Assembly: GCA_963204745.1 (NCBI GenBank)
Contig: CAUJHF010000047.1
Location: 1-53,458, forward strand
Source of the DNA: Pseudomonadota bacterium
GTDB taxonomy: Bacteria; Pseudomonadota; Gammaproteobacteria; Steroidobacterales; GCA-2729495
DNA length: 53,458 bases
Direction of reading: 5' to 3'
Below are positions 43,360 through 52,372 of the stretch, piece by piece. The notes below the pieces were generated by a model. That model had not been told where the DNA came from, made no database searches, and saw only the letters and a program-made list of their open reading frames with translations. Numbering within the stretch: position 1 is the stretch's first letter; the number at the start of each line of letters is the position of its first letter. The position numbers were made by a program, and so were the translations under genes.

Positions 43360-45503
43360 GAATTCCCGTTCCGAAGTCCACGGCGATTGAGGTAGCCGGC
43401 CAGGCGGAGCAGACGTGCCGGGAGATGCCGGCTCTGCCACGCGCCTGCGGCCGCCTTGTTGGCTTCGGCCAGCGTCGGATAGATGTGTACCGTAGAGAGG
43501 ATCTTGCGCAGTCCCAGGCCATGGCGCATGGCGAGTACAAACTCGGCGATGGTGTCGCCGGCATGGCTGCCTACGATGGTTGCACCGAGGATCCGGTCGC
43601 TGCCGCGCGGAGTGATCAGCCGGATGAAGCCGCGCGCTTCACCATCGGCGATGGCGCGGTCATGTTCTTCAAACGAGTGGCTGGTGACCTCTATATCCAT
43701 GCCGCTGGCGCGGGCCTCGGCTTCAGTAAGGCCGACGCGGGCGACTTCCGGATCGGTAAAGACCGCTGCCGGCATGACGGAGTCGCCGGCCCGAAAGCGC
43801 CAGAAGCGGCCCCATAGCGCATTCATGGCGCAGTACCAGGCCTGGTGAGCGGCAGCATGGGTGAGTTGCCACGGTCCGGCCACGTCGCCACAGGCATAGA
43901 TGTTTGGCAGACTGGTCTGCATGTACTCGTTGACCGCTACCGTGCCGTTCGGGTTCAGTGCGATGCCCAGTGCTTCAAGCCCCAGGTCACCGGTCCGGGC
44001 CTTGCGCCCGGTAGCGATCAGCGCCATGTCGAAGTCCAGTTCCAGTTCAGATTTCTCATCCAGACAGTGTAGCCGTCCACCGTCGGCGCGTCGCTCAAAG
44101 CGCTGTGCTGACCGACCGGTGAGCACCTGTATGCCTTCATCGGCAAAGCGGGCGGCAATCGCGGCAGATACGGCATGGTCCTCGCGGCTGAGCAGGTTCG
44201 GCAGTTGCTCGACGAGTGCCACCTCGCTGCCGAGCCGGCGAAAGGCCTGGGCCATCTCGCAGCCGATCGGGCCGCCGCCGAGAACCAGCAGGCGCTTTGG
44301 CAGCTCTGTGAGATCCCACAAGGTGTCCGAGGTGACATGGGGGATATCTTCGAGCCCCGGGATCGGTGGCAAGGTCGGGCTGCCGCCGGTGGCCAGCACG
44401 ATGCTGCGCGTCCTGATCTCGCGCCCGTCAACGGTGACTGTCCAGGGCGAAATGATCTGCGCCTTGCCCCGGATGCACTCCACGCCGAGGGCTGTATAGC
44501 GTTCCACCGAGTCGTGCGGCTCGATGCGCGCGATCACCTCACGGACCCGCTGCATGACGCGACCGAAATCGGTACTGGATGTGCCTGCGCTCAGGCCAAA
44601 CTCGCTGGCCCGACGCTGCCAGGCAGCCAGCCGTGCGGAGCGGATCAGCGCCTTGCTCGGCACGCAGCCGGTGTTCAGGCAGTCACCACCCATTGCCCCC
44701 GATTCGATCAGTATGACCGTTGCGCGTGATGCCGCCGCTACATAAGCGCTGACCAGTCCGGCTGCGCCGGCACCGATCACCACCAGGTTGGCATCGAAGC
44801 GCTGCGGGCGCCTGAAGCGTGCGTAGCGTCTCCGTACGCGGAGCATCGCCACCAGCCGGCGCGCCAGCAGTGGAAAGATGCCGAGCAGCGCAAGCGAAGC
44901 CAGCAGCGTGGGCGACATGATGCCGGTCACGGAGTCGATGCGTCCCAGTTGTGCACCTGCATTCACGTAGACCAGCGTCCCCGGCAGCATGCCGATCTGG
45001 CTGATCCAGTAGAAACTGCGCACGGGCAGCCGGGTCAGCCCCATCACGGCATTGATGACGAAGAAAGGAAACAGCGGCACCAGGCGCAGGGCAAACAGAT
45101 ACCAGACGCCTTCTTCGCGGATGCCGGCATTCACGCGCTCCATGCTGGCGGCAAAGCGTCGTTCGGCCAGTGGCCGGAACAGAAAGCGTGCGGCCAGCAG
45201 GTTCAGCGTTGCACCGATGCTGCTGGCAAAGGACACCATGACCAGTCCCTGCAGCGTGCCAAAAATTGCACCGGCCGCCGTCGTCAGCAGAACCGCGCCG
45301 GGAATTCCCAGCGCCGCGGTCAGTACATAGAGCAGGAAAAAACTGCCACTGGCGGCCAGTGGCGCATCCTGTGCGCGACCGCGTATGTCCGTGAGCAGCT
45401 GCGGCAGGCTGCCGGACCCTGAATCATGCCCCGGCCACAGCCACCAGGCTCCGGCGATGATGCCAGCGGCCAGCAGGGCGCCGATGATGAGCTTGCGGTT
45501 CAT
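43356..45503 (-). CDS. Fusion of TVP38/DedA-type membrane domain with mercuric-reductase-like flavoprotein
   Basis: A 715-residue two-part protein. Residues about 50-215 form a TVP38/TMEM64 (SNARE-associated) membrane domain with blocks [17 protein letters not shown] and [19 protein letters not shown]. From about residue 239 a class I pyridine nucleotide-disulfide oxidoreductase follows: [18 protein letters not shown], the redox pair C275-C280 in [28 protein letters not shown] (NAD(P)H site), [14 protein letters not shown], and a C-terminal [13 protein letters not shown] with the His/Glu pair of the family. Loss of the mercuric-reductase C-terminal Cys pair argues against mercury reduction. 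The membrane domain likely tethers the flavoprotein. First gene of the five-gene leftward operon; ATG 45503, 57 bases from the divergent aldehyde dehydrogenase. Confidence 0.93.
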   Translation of the reverse strand: MNRKLIIGALLAAGIIAGAWWLWPGHDSGSGSLPQLLTDIRGRAQDAPLAASGSFFLLYVLTAALGIPGAVLLTTAAGAIFGTLQGLVMVSFASSIGATLNLLAARFLFRPLAERRFAASMERVNAGIREEGVWYLFALRLVPLFPFFVINAVMGLTRLPVRSFYWISQIGMLPGTLVYVNAGAQLGRIDSVTGIMSPTLLASLALLGIFPLLARRLVAMLRVRRRYARFRRPQRFDANLVVIGAGAAGLVSAYVAAASRATVILIESGAMGGDCLNTGCVPSKALIRSARLAAWQRRASEFGLSAGTSSTDFGRVMQRVREVIARIEPHDSVERYTALGVECIRGKAQIISPWTVTVDGREIRTRSIVLATGGSPTLPPIPGLEDIPHVTSDTLWDLTELPKRLLVLGGGPIGCEMAQAFRRLGSEVALVEQLPNLLSREDHAVSAAIAARFADEGIQVLTGRSAQRFERRADGGRLHCLDEKSELELDFDMALIATGRKARTGDLGLEALGIALNPNGTVAVNEYMQTSLPNIYACGDVAGPWQLTHAAAHQAWYCAMNALWGRFWRFRAGDSVMPAAVFTDPEVARVGLTEAEARASGMDIEVTSHSFEEHDRAIADGEARGFIRLITPRGSDRILGATIVGSHAGDTIAEFVLAMRHGLGLRKILSTVHIYPTLAEANKAAAGAWQSRHLPARLLRLAGYLNRRGLRNGNS

Positions 45504-45559
45504 TTGCGCCACAATGCCGGAGCGGCCGCGCGCTTTACAAGCATGAGGGGAGCAACAGC

Positions 45560-46978
45560 ATGAACGACCATCGCCGGTTCTACATCGATGGCCAGTGGGT
45601 GGATCCACAGCGGCCGCAGGACCGTCCCGTAATCAACCCGGCCACCGAACAGCGCATTGCCACGATTTCGATCGGCGGCCCGGCCGATGTCGATCGTGCG
45701 GTTGTCGCGGCCCGGCGGGCCTTCGAGACCTACGCGCACAGCACGGTGGCAGAACGCATTGCGCTCATCGGGCGCGTACTCGATGCCTATCGGCGTCGCC
45801 AGGATGAACTCGGTGCGGCAATCAGTGATGAGATGGGTGCGCCACTGGCCTTTGCCTGCCGATCGCAGGCAGGAATCGGCGCCGCGCATCTCGCGACGAT
45901 GCTCGAAGTGCTGCAGACCTTCCGCTTCAGCGACGAGCGTGACGGCATGCTGCTGCTGCGCGAGCCGGTCGGTGTCTGCGGTTTTATCACGCCCTGGAAC
46001 TGGCCGATCAACCAGATCGCCTGCAAGGTGGTGCCGGCGCTGGCTGCCGGCTGCACGATGGTGCTGAAGCCGAGCGAGATCGCACCGCTGTCTGCCAGCC
46101 TCTTCGCGGCGGTGATCCATGAAGCGGGCGTGCCACCGGGAGTCTTCAATCTCGTCCATGGCGACGGGCCGGGGGTGGGGCAGTCCATCGCAGCGCATCC
46201 GGGCGTCGACATGCTGTCTTTTACCGGCTCTACGCGCGCGGGAATCGCCGTTGCCAAGGCCGGGGCGGATACGGTGAAACGTGTGCATCAGGAACTTGGC
46301 GGCAAGTCGCCGTTGGTGATTCTGGATGAGCAGAGTCTGGAAGCTGCCGTGCGCTGGGGGGTGACAGATTGCTTCAGCAACAGCGGCCAGAGTTGCAATG
46401 CCCCGAGCCGGATGCTGGTGCCGGCAGCGCTGCACACGCGGGCCGCTGCGCGGGCAAAGGAGATCGCCGAGGCCATGGTGGTCGGCGACCCCCGTGATGC
46501 GGCCACACAGCTCGGCCCGGTCGTGAGCCGGACACAGTTCGACAAGATCCAGCATCTGATCCAGGCGGGCATCGATGAGGGCGCCACGCTGGTCTGCGGT
46601 GGCCCCGGCCGGCCGTCGGGACTGACGCAGGGCTTTTACGTGCGCCCCACGGTGTTCGCGGGTGTGCGCAATGACATGAAGATCGCCCGCGAGGAGATTT
46701 TCGGCCCGGTATTGAGCATCCTGCCGTATCGCGATGAGGTCGAGGCAATCCGTATCGCCAACGACACGCCTTACGGACTTGCCGCCTATGTATGGTCTGC
46801 TGATCCGGCCGATGCACGGCGCGTGGCCGGCCAGATCCGCGCCGGGATGATACACATCAACGGTGCGGATCTGCCGCTCAATGCGCCCTTTGGCGGTTTC
46901 AAGCAGTCCGGCAACGGTCGCGAGTGGGGCGAGTTTGGCCTCGCTGACTTCCTTGAACTGAAAGTGGTTGTTACCTGA
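45560..46978 (+). CDS. Aldehyde dehydrogenase family protein
   Basis: A 472-residue NAD(P)-dependent aldehyde dehydrogenase. Visible: INPATEQRIATI at the N-terminus, FITPWNWPINQIACKVVPAL (oxyanion Asn in PWNWP), VLKPSEIAP, FTGSTRAG, the catalytic Glu in ELGGKSPLVIL and the catalytic Cys in SNSGQSCNAPSRM, then EEIFGPVLSILPY and a C-terminal GGFKQSGNGREWGEFG. GAGGGGAGC lies upstream of the ATG. Divergent from the flavoprotein operon and convergent with the TonB receptor, 10 bases between stops. Substrate unknown; proximity to the ThDP enzyme and aldo/keto reductase suggests aldehydes are intermediates of the local pathway. Confidence 0.95.
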   Translation: MNDHRRFYIDGQWVDPQRPQDRPVINPATEQRIATISIGGPADVDRAVVAARRAFETYAHSTVAERIALIGRVLDAYRRRQDELGAAISDEMGAPLAFACRSQAGIGAAHLATMLEVLQTFRFSDERDGMLLLREPVGVCGFITPWNWPINQIACKVVPALAAGCTMVLKPSEIAPLSASLFAAVIHEAGVPPGVFNLVHGDGPGVGQSIAAHPGVDMLSFTGSTRAGIAVAKAGADTVKRVHQELGGKSPLVILDEQSLEAAVRWGVTDCFSNSGQSCNAPSRMLVPAALHTRAAARAKEIAEAMVVGDPRDAATQLGPVVSRTQFDKIQHLIQAGIDEGATLVCGGPGRPSGLTQGFYVRPTVFAGVRNDMKIAREEIFGPVLSILPYRDEVEAIRIANDTPYGLAAYVWSADPADARRVAGQIRAGMIHINGADLPLNAPFGGFKQSGNGREWGEFGLADFLELKVVVT

Positions 46979-46988
46979 CTTGCTGCGC

Positions 46989-49900
46989 CTACTCTGAACC
47001 GCCGAACTTGTAACGGGCGCGGATGCCGACGACGCGCGGGTCCGGTGCGAAGGCGGCACGGAACTGCGGCAGTTCGACGGTAACGGTCTTGCCGGGTTCG
47101 TAAGGTGACTGGTCGCCATCGCTGGGGTCGCCGCCCGGATCATCAGAGGGGGGTTCGCGGCCGCTGATGTCGATACCGCTGCCGAGAATGAAGCAGCAGG
47201 AAAGACTCGGACCGCCGAGTACCGAGGCCACCGTGTCATCGTCAAAGACGTTGGTGACGTAGCCCATGACTTCCCAGTTGCGACCGCGCATACCCAGACG
47301 CAGGTCGACGTTGGTGTCGGACTCCACCCAGTTCTCGTTGGTGGCTTCGATATAGCGTTTGGCAACCCACATGAAATCCGTTTCAGCGAAGAAGCTCAGG
47401 TCTTCAGTCAGCGGCAGACTGTAGCCGATGGAGCCGGTGAACTTGCCCTCCGGCGCATCCTCGAGTTTCTTGCCGTCCAGGCTGACCAGGCACACGGTGC
47501 TCTGTCGTCCCACTTCCTTCATCCTGCAGCTGCCAGCGGCGGAGATGAAAGTGAAGGAGGTGTTTTCGACTTCTGCGCCCACATACTGGGCGTCCAGCCA
47601 GGTATAGGCGCCGTTGAACTGCCAGTTGCCGCCGAGGAAGGTGGCTTCCGGTGCCCAGGTGGCCTCCAGTTCCAGGCCGTAGACTTCGGCGCCGTCCACG
47701 TTCTCGAGTTTGTTGACCAGGCGGTCACCGACGGTATTGAGTACCGAGACCAGCGTCTGCTTGTCGGTGAAGTCCTGGTAAAAGAAGGCGGTGTTCAGTA
47801 TCAGGGTGCGATCCAGCCACTGGCTCTTGGCACCGATTTCCCACACCACCAGCTTTTCCGGTTCGTACTCCAGCAGCTCGCGGTTGATGCCGCTGCTGCC
47901 GATGGACAGCGTGGCAAAGCCGCCCGGCTTCTCGGATCTCGACCAGGATACATAGGCGTTCAGGTCATCATTGACCTGCCAGCTCAGCGTCAGCTTCGGC
48001 GAGAACCAGCTGTCGTCGCGGGAGATGCTCGCTACGCAGAAGGGATTGAACATGTCGAAGGGATCGCCGCCGCCGGCATCGAAGTTTGCCAGGCGCTGCT
48101 GAACGCCGGGGTCAGCCAGGCAGGTGGCGGGGATCGCTGAACGGTAGGTGTTGCCTTTGAGCGGGCCGCTCGTAAACAGATAATCAGGTGCCCAGATGTC
48201 GTAGCCGGTACCCGCCCGGACGGCGTCAGCCGAAACGATGGTGTAGTTGCCGCTGGCATCCCATTGCTGACCGTTATTGGGCGCTTCGAAGTTCGCCTGG
48301 CTGTAGAAAGGCCCATACTGGCTGAACAGGTAGTCGTCCGTGCAGGGTCGGAAGAAGATGCCGCAGGGGACCCAGCTGCCGGGACCGCCGGAAGCATTCG
48401 GGTCGAGGAACAGCGGGCCGGTGACATCCACCGTCTCGACGCTGTAGCGGCCCTCAAAGGTACCCTTGATGCTGCTCGTGAATTCATATTCGACCATACC
48501 GAACAGCGAACGATGATCGGTGTCCCGGTCGGCCGGGCTCACCGCATCCTGAATGTACCCCTGGATACCGTTGTAGGGCTGACCGTCGGTGTAGTTGAAA
48601 CCGCCGCGCGCCAGCGGCGCGACGGCACGCTCCGAATAGCCGTAACAGCTGGTTCCGGTCATGTCGGGCCGTGTGGCAAACAGTCCGAGGTCCTCAAAGG
48701 ACTGGCCGGTCACGCTCGACCAGGCGCAGTGGCTGCCCGAGGCCTGCAAGGTCACCGAGTAGGTGTCGTTGTCGACCTCTTCGTTCCAGTACAGGGCGCC
48801 GACGGTGAGCTGTGTGGGGCCATCGAGGTTGGTCCGGTACATGAGTTCCTGGCTGAACTGGGTGGTGGTCTTGTCGGTGTCGACCGTAAAGGCGTTCGGG
48901 TTGCCATCGAGATAGCCGCCACCGGTGAGCGGCGAGATGCTGGCGGGATCCGGGCTGAAGGCGAACTTGCCGTTATCGGCTGATTCATCGGCATTCTCGC
49001 GGATGTAGCCGCTGCGGAAGGTCAGGTTGCCTTTTTCCAGTTCCCACTCGCCGATCATAGACAGGCGGATCAGCTGCCGGTCCAGACCCTCGTAGTCGTC
49101 GTTGGTCCACGGGTTCGGGCTGACGGCGATACCCGATTTGTCGAACTTGCCCGGTGCGCCGCTGAAGCCTGCCACCGCGGTTTCGCAGTAGGGGCTGCTG
49201 TAGAGCACCGGGTTGGGTGCCTGACCGACGGGCACGGTGAGCGTCGGGCCGGTTGGCGTGTAGTTCGGGTCATACAGACGGTCGTTCCGGCCGGTGAGGG
49301 CGTCGTTCCAGCCTTTGCTGGACAGCCGCTCGAAGCAGTGGAACAGGGCGGGGTGGACGATGCCGCTTACCGGATCGGTATAGGTACTGCTTGCTGTCGT
49401 GGGTACCACCGTTTCGGTGTTGAATTTCATGAAGGCTGTGGCTGCAGGTCCGGTCTGCTGATCCTGGTATTCAGCCCGGAACTTGAGGCTGAAAGAATCG
49501 GTCAGCTGTGACTTGGCGGTAAGTGCAAGGCCGTATCCTTCATCGTCACCGAGACTGTTGCCGGTGATGGTGTTGTCGTAAAAGCCCGGTTCGTCCCAGA
49601 CTGCGGCATTGAAACGCAGGCCGAGCTTGTCGCCGAACACCGGTCCGCTGAGGCCGAGCGTCGCGTTGTACTGGTCGTCACCGTTGGCATCAGCGGCTAC
49701 CGTCGCTTCAAATTCATCGGACGGGTCTTTGGTGATGTACTGGATGGCCCCGGCGAAGGCACTGCGCCCGTACAAGGCCAGCTGTGGTCCCTTGACGACC
49801 TCGATGCGTTCGATGTCCACGAGCCGCGTGTTCAGTAATACACCGCCGCCTGAACTGCTGATGGCTTCTGTAGAGACGTCGATGCCATCGACCAGCACGG

Positions 49901-50222
49901 CGACGTTCTGGCGGCCGCGAGTCGGTGACAGGCCGCGGATGGTGATGCGGGTATCGCTCCTGGATGCGCCTTCGTCGAATTCGACGGAGGACAGGCCCTT
50001 GGTGATGTCAGCGACGCTGCTGATCGCCTTGCGGTCGATTTCCGCAGCGTTGATCGCGTTTACCGCGATGGGAACCTCCTGCAGGCTTTCTTCGCGCTTG
50101 CGGGTGGTGACGATGACTTCCTCGATCTGTGCCCAGCCGGTGACCGGCAGCGTGAGCAGTACCGGACTGCCGGCAAGCGATGCGACGGCCGCCAGCGTAC
50201 AGCTGCGACGAATAATGGCCAT
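46989..50222 (-). CDS. Large TonB-dependent outer-membrane receptor
   Basis: A 1077-residue TonB-dependent receptor. A Sec signal (about 1-31, ending GWAQ) is followed by IEEVIVTTRKREESLQEVPI, the plug (about 45-170, with VEVVKGPQLALYGRSAFAGAIQYIT) and a barrel with very long loops: the length is about 200 residues above common receptors, and loop cysteines appear in pairs. The C-terminus reads GIRARYKFGGSE, so the usual final aromatic residue is followed by four extra residues. The VVTTRKREESLQ type is frequent in receptors for complex organic compounds. Divergent from the ThDP gene across 222 bases, convergent with the aldehyde dehydrogenase. Confidence 0.95.
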   Translation of the reverse strand: MAIIRRSCTLAAVASLAGSPVLLTLPVTGWAQIEEVIVTTRKREESLQEVPIAVNAINAAEIDRKAISSVADITKGLSSVEFDEGASRSDTRITIRGLSPTRGRQNVAVLVDGIDVSTEAISSSGGGVLLNTRLVDIERIEVVKGPQLALYGRSAFAGAIQYITKDPSDEFEATVAADANGDDQYNATLGLSGPVFGDKLGLRFNAAVWDEPGFYDNTITGNSLGDDEGYGLALTAKSQLTDSFSLKFRAEYQDQQTGPAATAFMKFNTETVVPTTASSTYTDPVSGIVHPALFHCFERLSSKGWNDALTGRNDRLYDPNYTPTGPTLTVPVGQAPNPVLYSSPYCETAVAGFSGAPGKFDKSGIAVSPNPWTNDDYEGLDRQLIRLSMIGEWELEKGNLTFRSGYIRENADESADNGKFAFSPDPASISPLTGGGYLDGNPNAFTVDTDKTTTQFSQELMYRTNLDGPTQLTVGALYWNEEVDNDTYSVTLQASGSHCAWSSVTGQSFEDLGLFATRPDMTGTSCYGYSERAVAPLARGGFNYTDGQPYNGIQGYIQDAVSPADRDTDHRSLFGMVEYEFTSSIKGTFEGRYSVETVDVTGPLFLDPNASGGPGSWVPCGIFFRPCTDDYLFSQYGPFYSQANFEAPNNGQQWDASGNYTIVSADAVRAGTGYDIWAPDYLFTSGPLKGNTYRSAIPATCLADPGVQQRLANFDAGGGDPFDMFNPFCVASISRDDSWFSPKLTLSWQVNDDLNAYVSWSRSEKPGGFATLSIGSSGINRELLEYEPEKLVVWEIGAKSQWLDRTLILNTAFFYQDFTDKQTLVSVLNTVGDRLVNKLENVDGAEVYGLELEATWAPEATFLGGNWQFNGAYTWLDAQYVGAEVENTSFTFISAAGSCRMKEVGRQSTVCLVSLDGKKLEDAPEGKFTGSIGYSLPLTEDLSFFAETDFMWVAKRYIEATNENWVESDTNVDLRLGMRGRNWEVMGYVTNVFDDDTVASVLGGPSLSCCFILGSGIDISGREPPSDDPGGDPSDGDQSPYEPGKTVTVELPQFRAAFAPDPRVVGIRARYKFGGSE

Positions 50223-50444
50223 GGTCTTCCCCCTCAGTCTTCTGCAGAAGCCCGTTGCGGTCGTTGGTCACCGTGCGGGCAGTGTTATCCGGTCAAAGAT
50301 AGCCGCTGCAGCTTCCCGTAGCAAAAGGAATCTGCGTCGTGAGCGTCATTGACCGTATGTTGACCTGATGTTCACGAACGGATCGCGCCGGGTCCGAATC
50401 TAGCATAAGGTCGGCGTCTGTTTGACACCCTTCAGGAGTCAGGT

Positions 50445-52358
50445 ATGCGCGAGCTGCTGCACCAGTTCATGAATCGCCGGATCTCCCGTCGCAGTTTCGG
50501 CAAGGGATTGGCAGCTCTGGGGCTCAGTGCTGCGGCCGTGGACTCCGTCGTGCACAGCCTGGCGGCGGCCCAGCAGCCGGCCGCCGCCGAAGGCGTCCCG
50601 TTTACCGGTACCGGCGCCGAGGTGCTGGTCGAGACACTGCGTGCGGCTGGCGTGTCCTGGGTGTTTGGCACCACTGCTACCGGCATGTCGGCATTTTTCG
50701 ATGCGCTCACCCTGCGGTCAGATCCGCAGATGATCCTCGCGTTGGCCGAGTCCCAGGCGACCAGCATGGCGCATGGCTATGAACTGGCGACGGGCCGGAC
50801 CTCGGTGCTGATCGTGCCCGGTGTGGCGGTGCCGAGCACCATGAACAACCTCTACAACGCCTGGAAGGATCGTTCCTCGATCCTTGTGCTGGCTGACGGC
50901 ACCAGCAACTATTTCGAAGGCCGCAACGGCTTTCAGCAGATGGACAACTGGCTGGAGTCCATGGTCGCCTTTACCAAGTGGCGCTGGGAGCTGCGCAACG
51001 AACGGCAGATTTCCGAGATGATCCGCCGGGCCATCAAGGTCTCCGGTACGCCGCCGGGTGGACCGGTGCATGTGCGCATGTCGCTCGACCTGCTGGGCAT
51101 GAAGAACGTGAAGCAGACGATCTGGCCGCAGGCACGTTTTCAGGTGCCGATGGAAATGCGGCCAAAGCCCGAACTGATAGAGCAGACCGCCCGCCTGCTG
51201 ATCGAGGCCAAGGCGCCGATGCTGTGTGCGGGTGCCGAGGTGACGCGGGCCGACGCCGGTGATGAGCTGATCAGCCTGGCCGAAGTGCTCGGTGCACAGG
51301 TGGCGCAAGGCTACAGCGTGTACAGCGACTTTCCGTTCCGGCACCCGCTGTTCGCCGGTTTTTACGGCCTGGGTATTCCGCGTGATCTGGCCAAAACCGA
51401 TGTCTTCGTCAATCTGGGCGGGCCGATGCCCGATCCGACTGTCTTTGCGCCGCCGCCGCCGCGTGCGGCAAAACTCGTCCATGCGCGCATCGAGTTTGGC
51501 GAGATCGCCAATACCTATCCGACGGATGTGGCCATCGCTGCCGGCATGAAAGAGACGCTCGTTGCGCTCAACGATGCAGTGCGCAGCATGGCGACCGCCG
51601 ACCGGCTGCAAAAGCTCTCTGCCGGACGCCTTGTCGCCGCGCGCGAAGCCCAGGCAGCGGCCGATGAGCGGCGCAAGTCCGATGCGCAGGCATACTGGAA
51701 TGCAAGCCCGATGTCGTGGCCGCGGGTTTCGGCCGAGCTCGAAATGCAGCTTGAGCCGGATGCAATCATCGTCCCCGAACTCGACTACAGGTCGCCGTTT
51801 TACTGGCTGGATCTGGATCGCGGCAAGAAGCGGCTGATCGGCCAGACGACCGGCTTCGCGCTGGGCTGGGGTATCGGTGCAGCGCTGGGTGTGAAGGTTG
51901 CGCGACCGGACCAGCAGGTGGTTTGTCTCGTTGGCGACGGTGCGCTGCTGTTCGGTCAGGTCGAGGCGCTGTGGACCGCAGCGAGGTACGAGATACCGGT
52001 AATCATCGTTGTGATGAACAATCGCAGCTACGATAACGAGCGCAATCGTATCCAGAACAACTCGCCGTTGTTGTCAAACCAGGACACGCGCGATCTCTGG
52101 AAGGATGTCAGTTGCTATCTCGGTGACCCGCTGGTGGATTTCTCCGGGCTGGCCGGAAGTTTCGCGATTCCTGCGGAGCGGGCGACTGATCCTGCGGGCT
52201 TTCGCAAGGCGCTGAAGCGGGCGATCGCCGTAACGCGGGAGGGGCGGCCGTATCTGATCGATGCGATGCTGATGCAGCTCGATCGCCGCGGCGTCCGCAC
52301 CGAGCAGACATGGCATCCACCGCTTTCGATTGCCGCCAACAGAACCCGCAAGGTCTGA
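50445..52358 (+). CDS. Tat-signal ThDP-dependent enzyme (acetolactate synthase-like)
   Basis: A 637-residue thiamine diphosphate enzyme of the acetolactate synthase/pyruvate oxidase family. The first 45 residues form a twin-arginine signal (MNRRISRRSFGKGLAALGL, motif SRRSFGK, then AAAVDS and LAAAQ), so the protein should be exported folded. The Pyr domain starts at about 55 with EVLVETLRAAGVSWVFG and the catalytic Glu in LAESQATSMAHGYELATG. The PP domain has the ThDP motif as LVGDGALLFGQVEA (about 496) to VVMNNRSYDNE (about 525). AGGAG precedes the ATG. ThDP binding in the cytosol would explain Tat use. Reaction unknown: C-C lyase, ligase or oxidase. The aldo/keto reductase follows 14 bases later; the TonB receptor is divergent. 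Confidence 0.92.
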   Translation: MRELLHQFMNRRISRRSFGKGLAALGLSAAAVDSVVHSLAAAQQPAAAEGVPFTGTGAEVLVETLRAAGVSWVFGTTATGMSAFFDALTLRSDPQMILALAESQATSMAHGYELATGRTSVLIVPGVAVPSTMNNLYNAWKDRSSILVLADGTSNYFEGRNGFQQMDNWLESMVAFTKWRWELRNERQISEMIRRAIKVSGTPPGGPVHVRMSLDLLGMKNVKQTIWPQARFQVPMEMRPKPELIEQTARLLIEAKAPMLCAGAEVTRADAGDELISLAEVLGAQVAQGYSVYSDFPFRHPLFAGFYGLGIPRDLAKTDVFVNLGGPMPDPTVFAPPPPRAAKLVHARIEFGEIANTYPTDVAIAAGMKETLVALNDAVRSMATADRLQKLSAGRLVAAREAQAAADERRKSDAQAYWNASPMSWPRVSAELEMQLEPDAIIVPELDYRSPFYWLDLDRGKKRLIGQTTGFALGWGIGAALGVKVARPDQQVVCLVGDGALLFGQVEALWTAARYEIPVIIVVMNNRSYDNERNRIQNNSPLLSNQDTRDLWKDVSCYLGDPLVDFSGLAGSFAIPAERATDPAGFRKALKRAIAVTREGRPYLIDAMLMQLDRRGVRTEQTWHPPLSIAANRTRKV

Positions 52359-52372
52359 ACAGGAAAACGCAT

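Noticed and set aside
43356..45503. Mercuric reductase
   Set aside because: No N-terminal HMA domain, no C-terminal Cys pair and no mer genes nearby; the protein is fused to a TVP38 domain.
45500..47365. 621-codon open frame on the minus strand across the aldehyde dehydrogenase gene
   Set aside because: High-GC antisense shadow; the plus-strand gene has all ALDH motifs, and the antisense protein is Arg/His-rich with no family.
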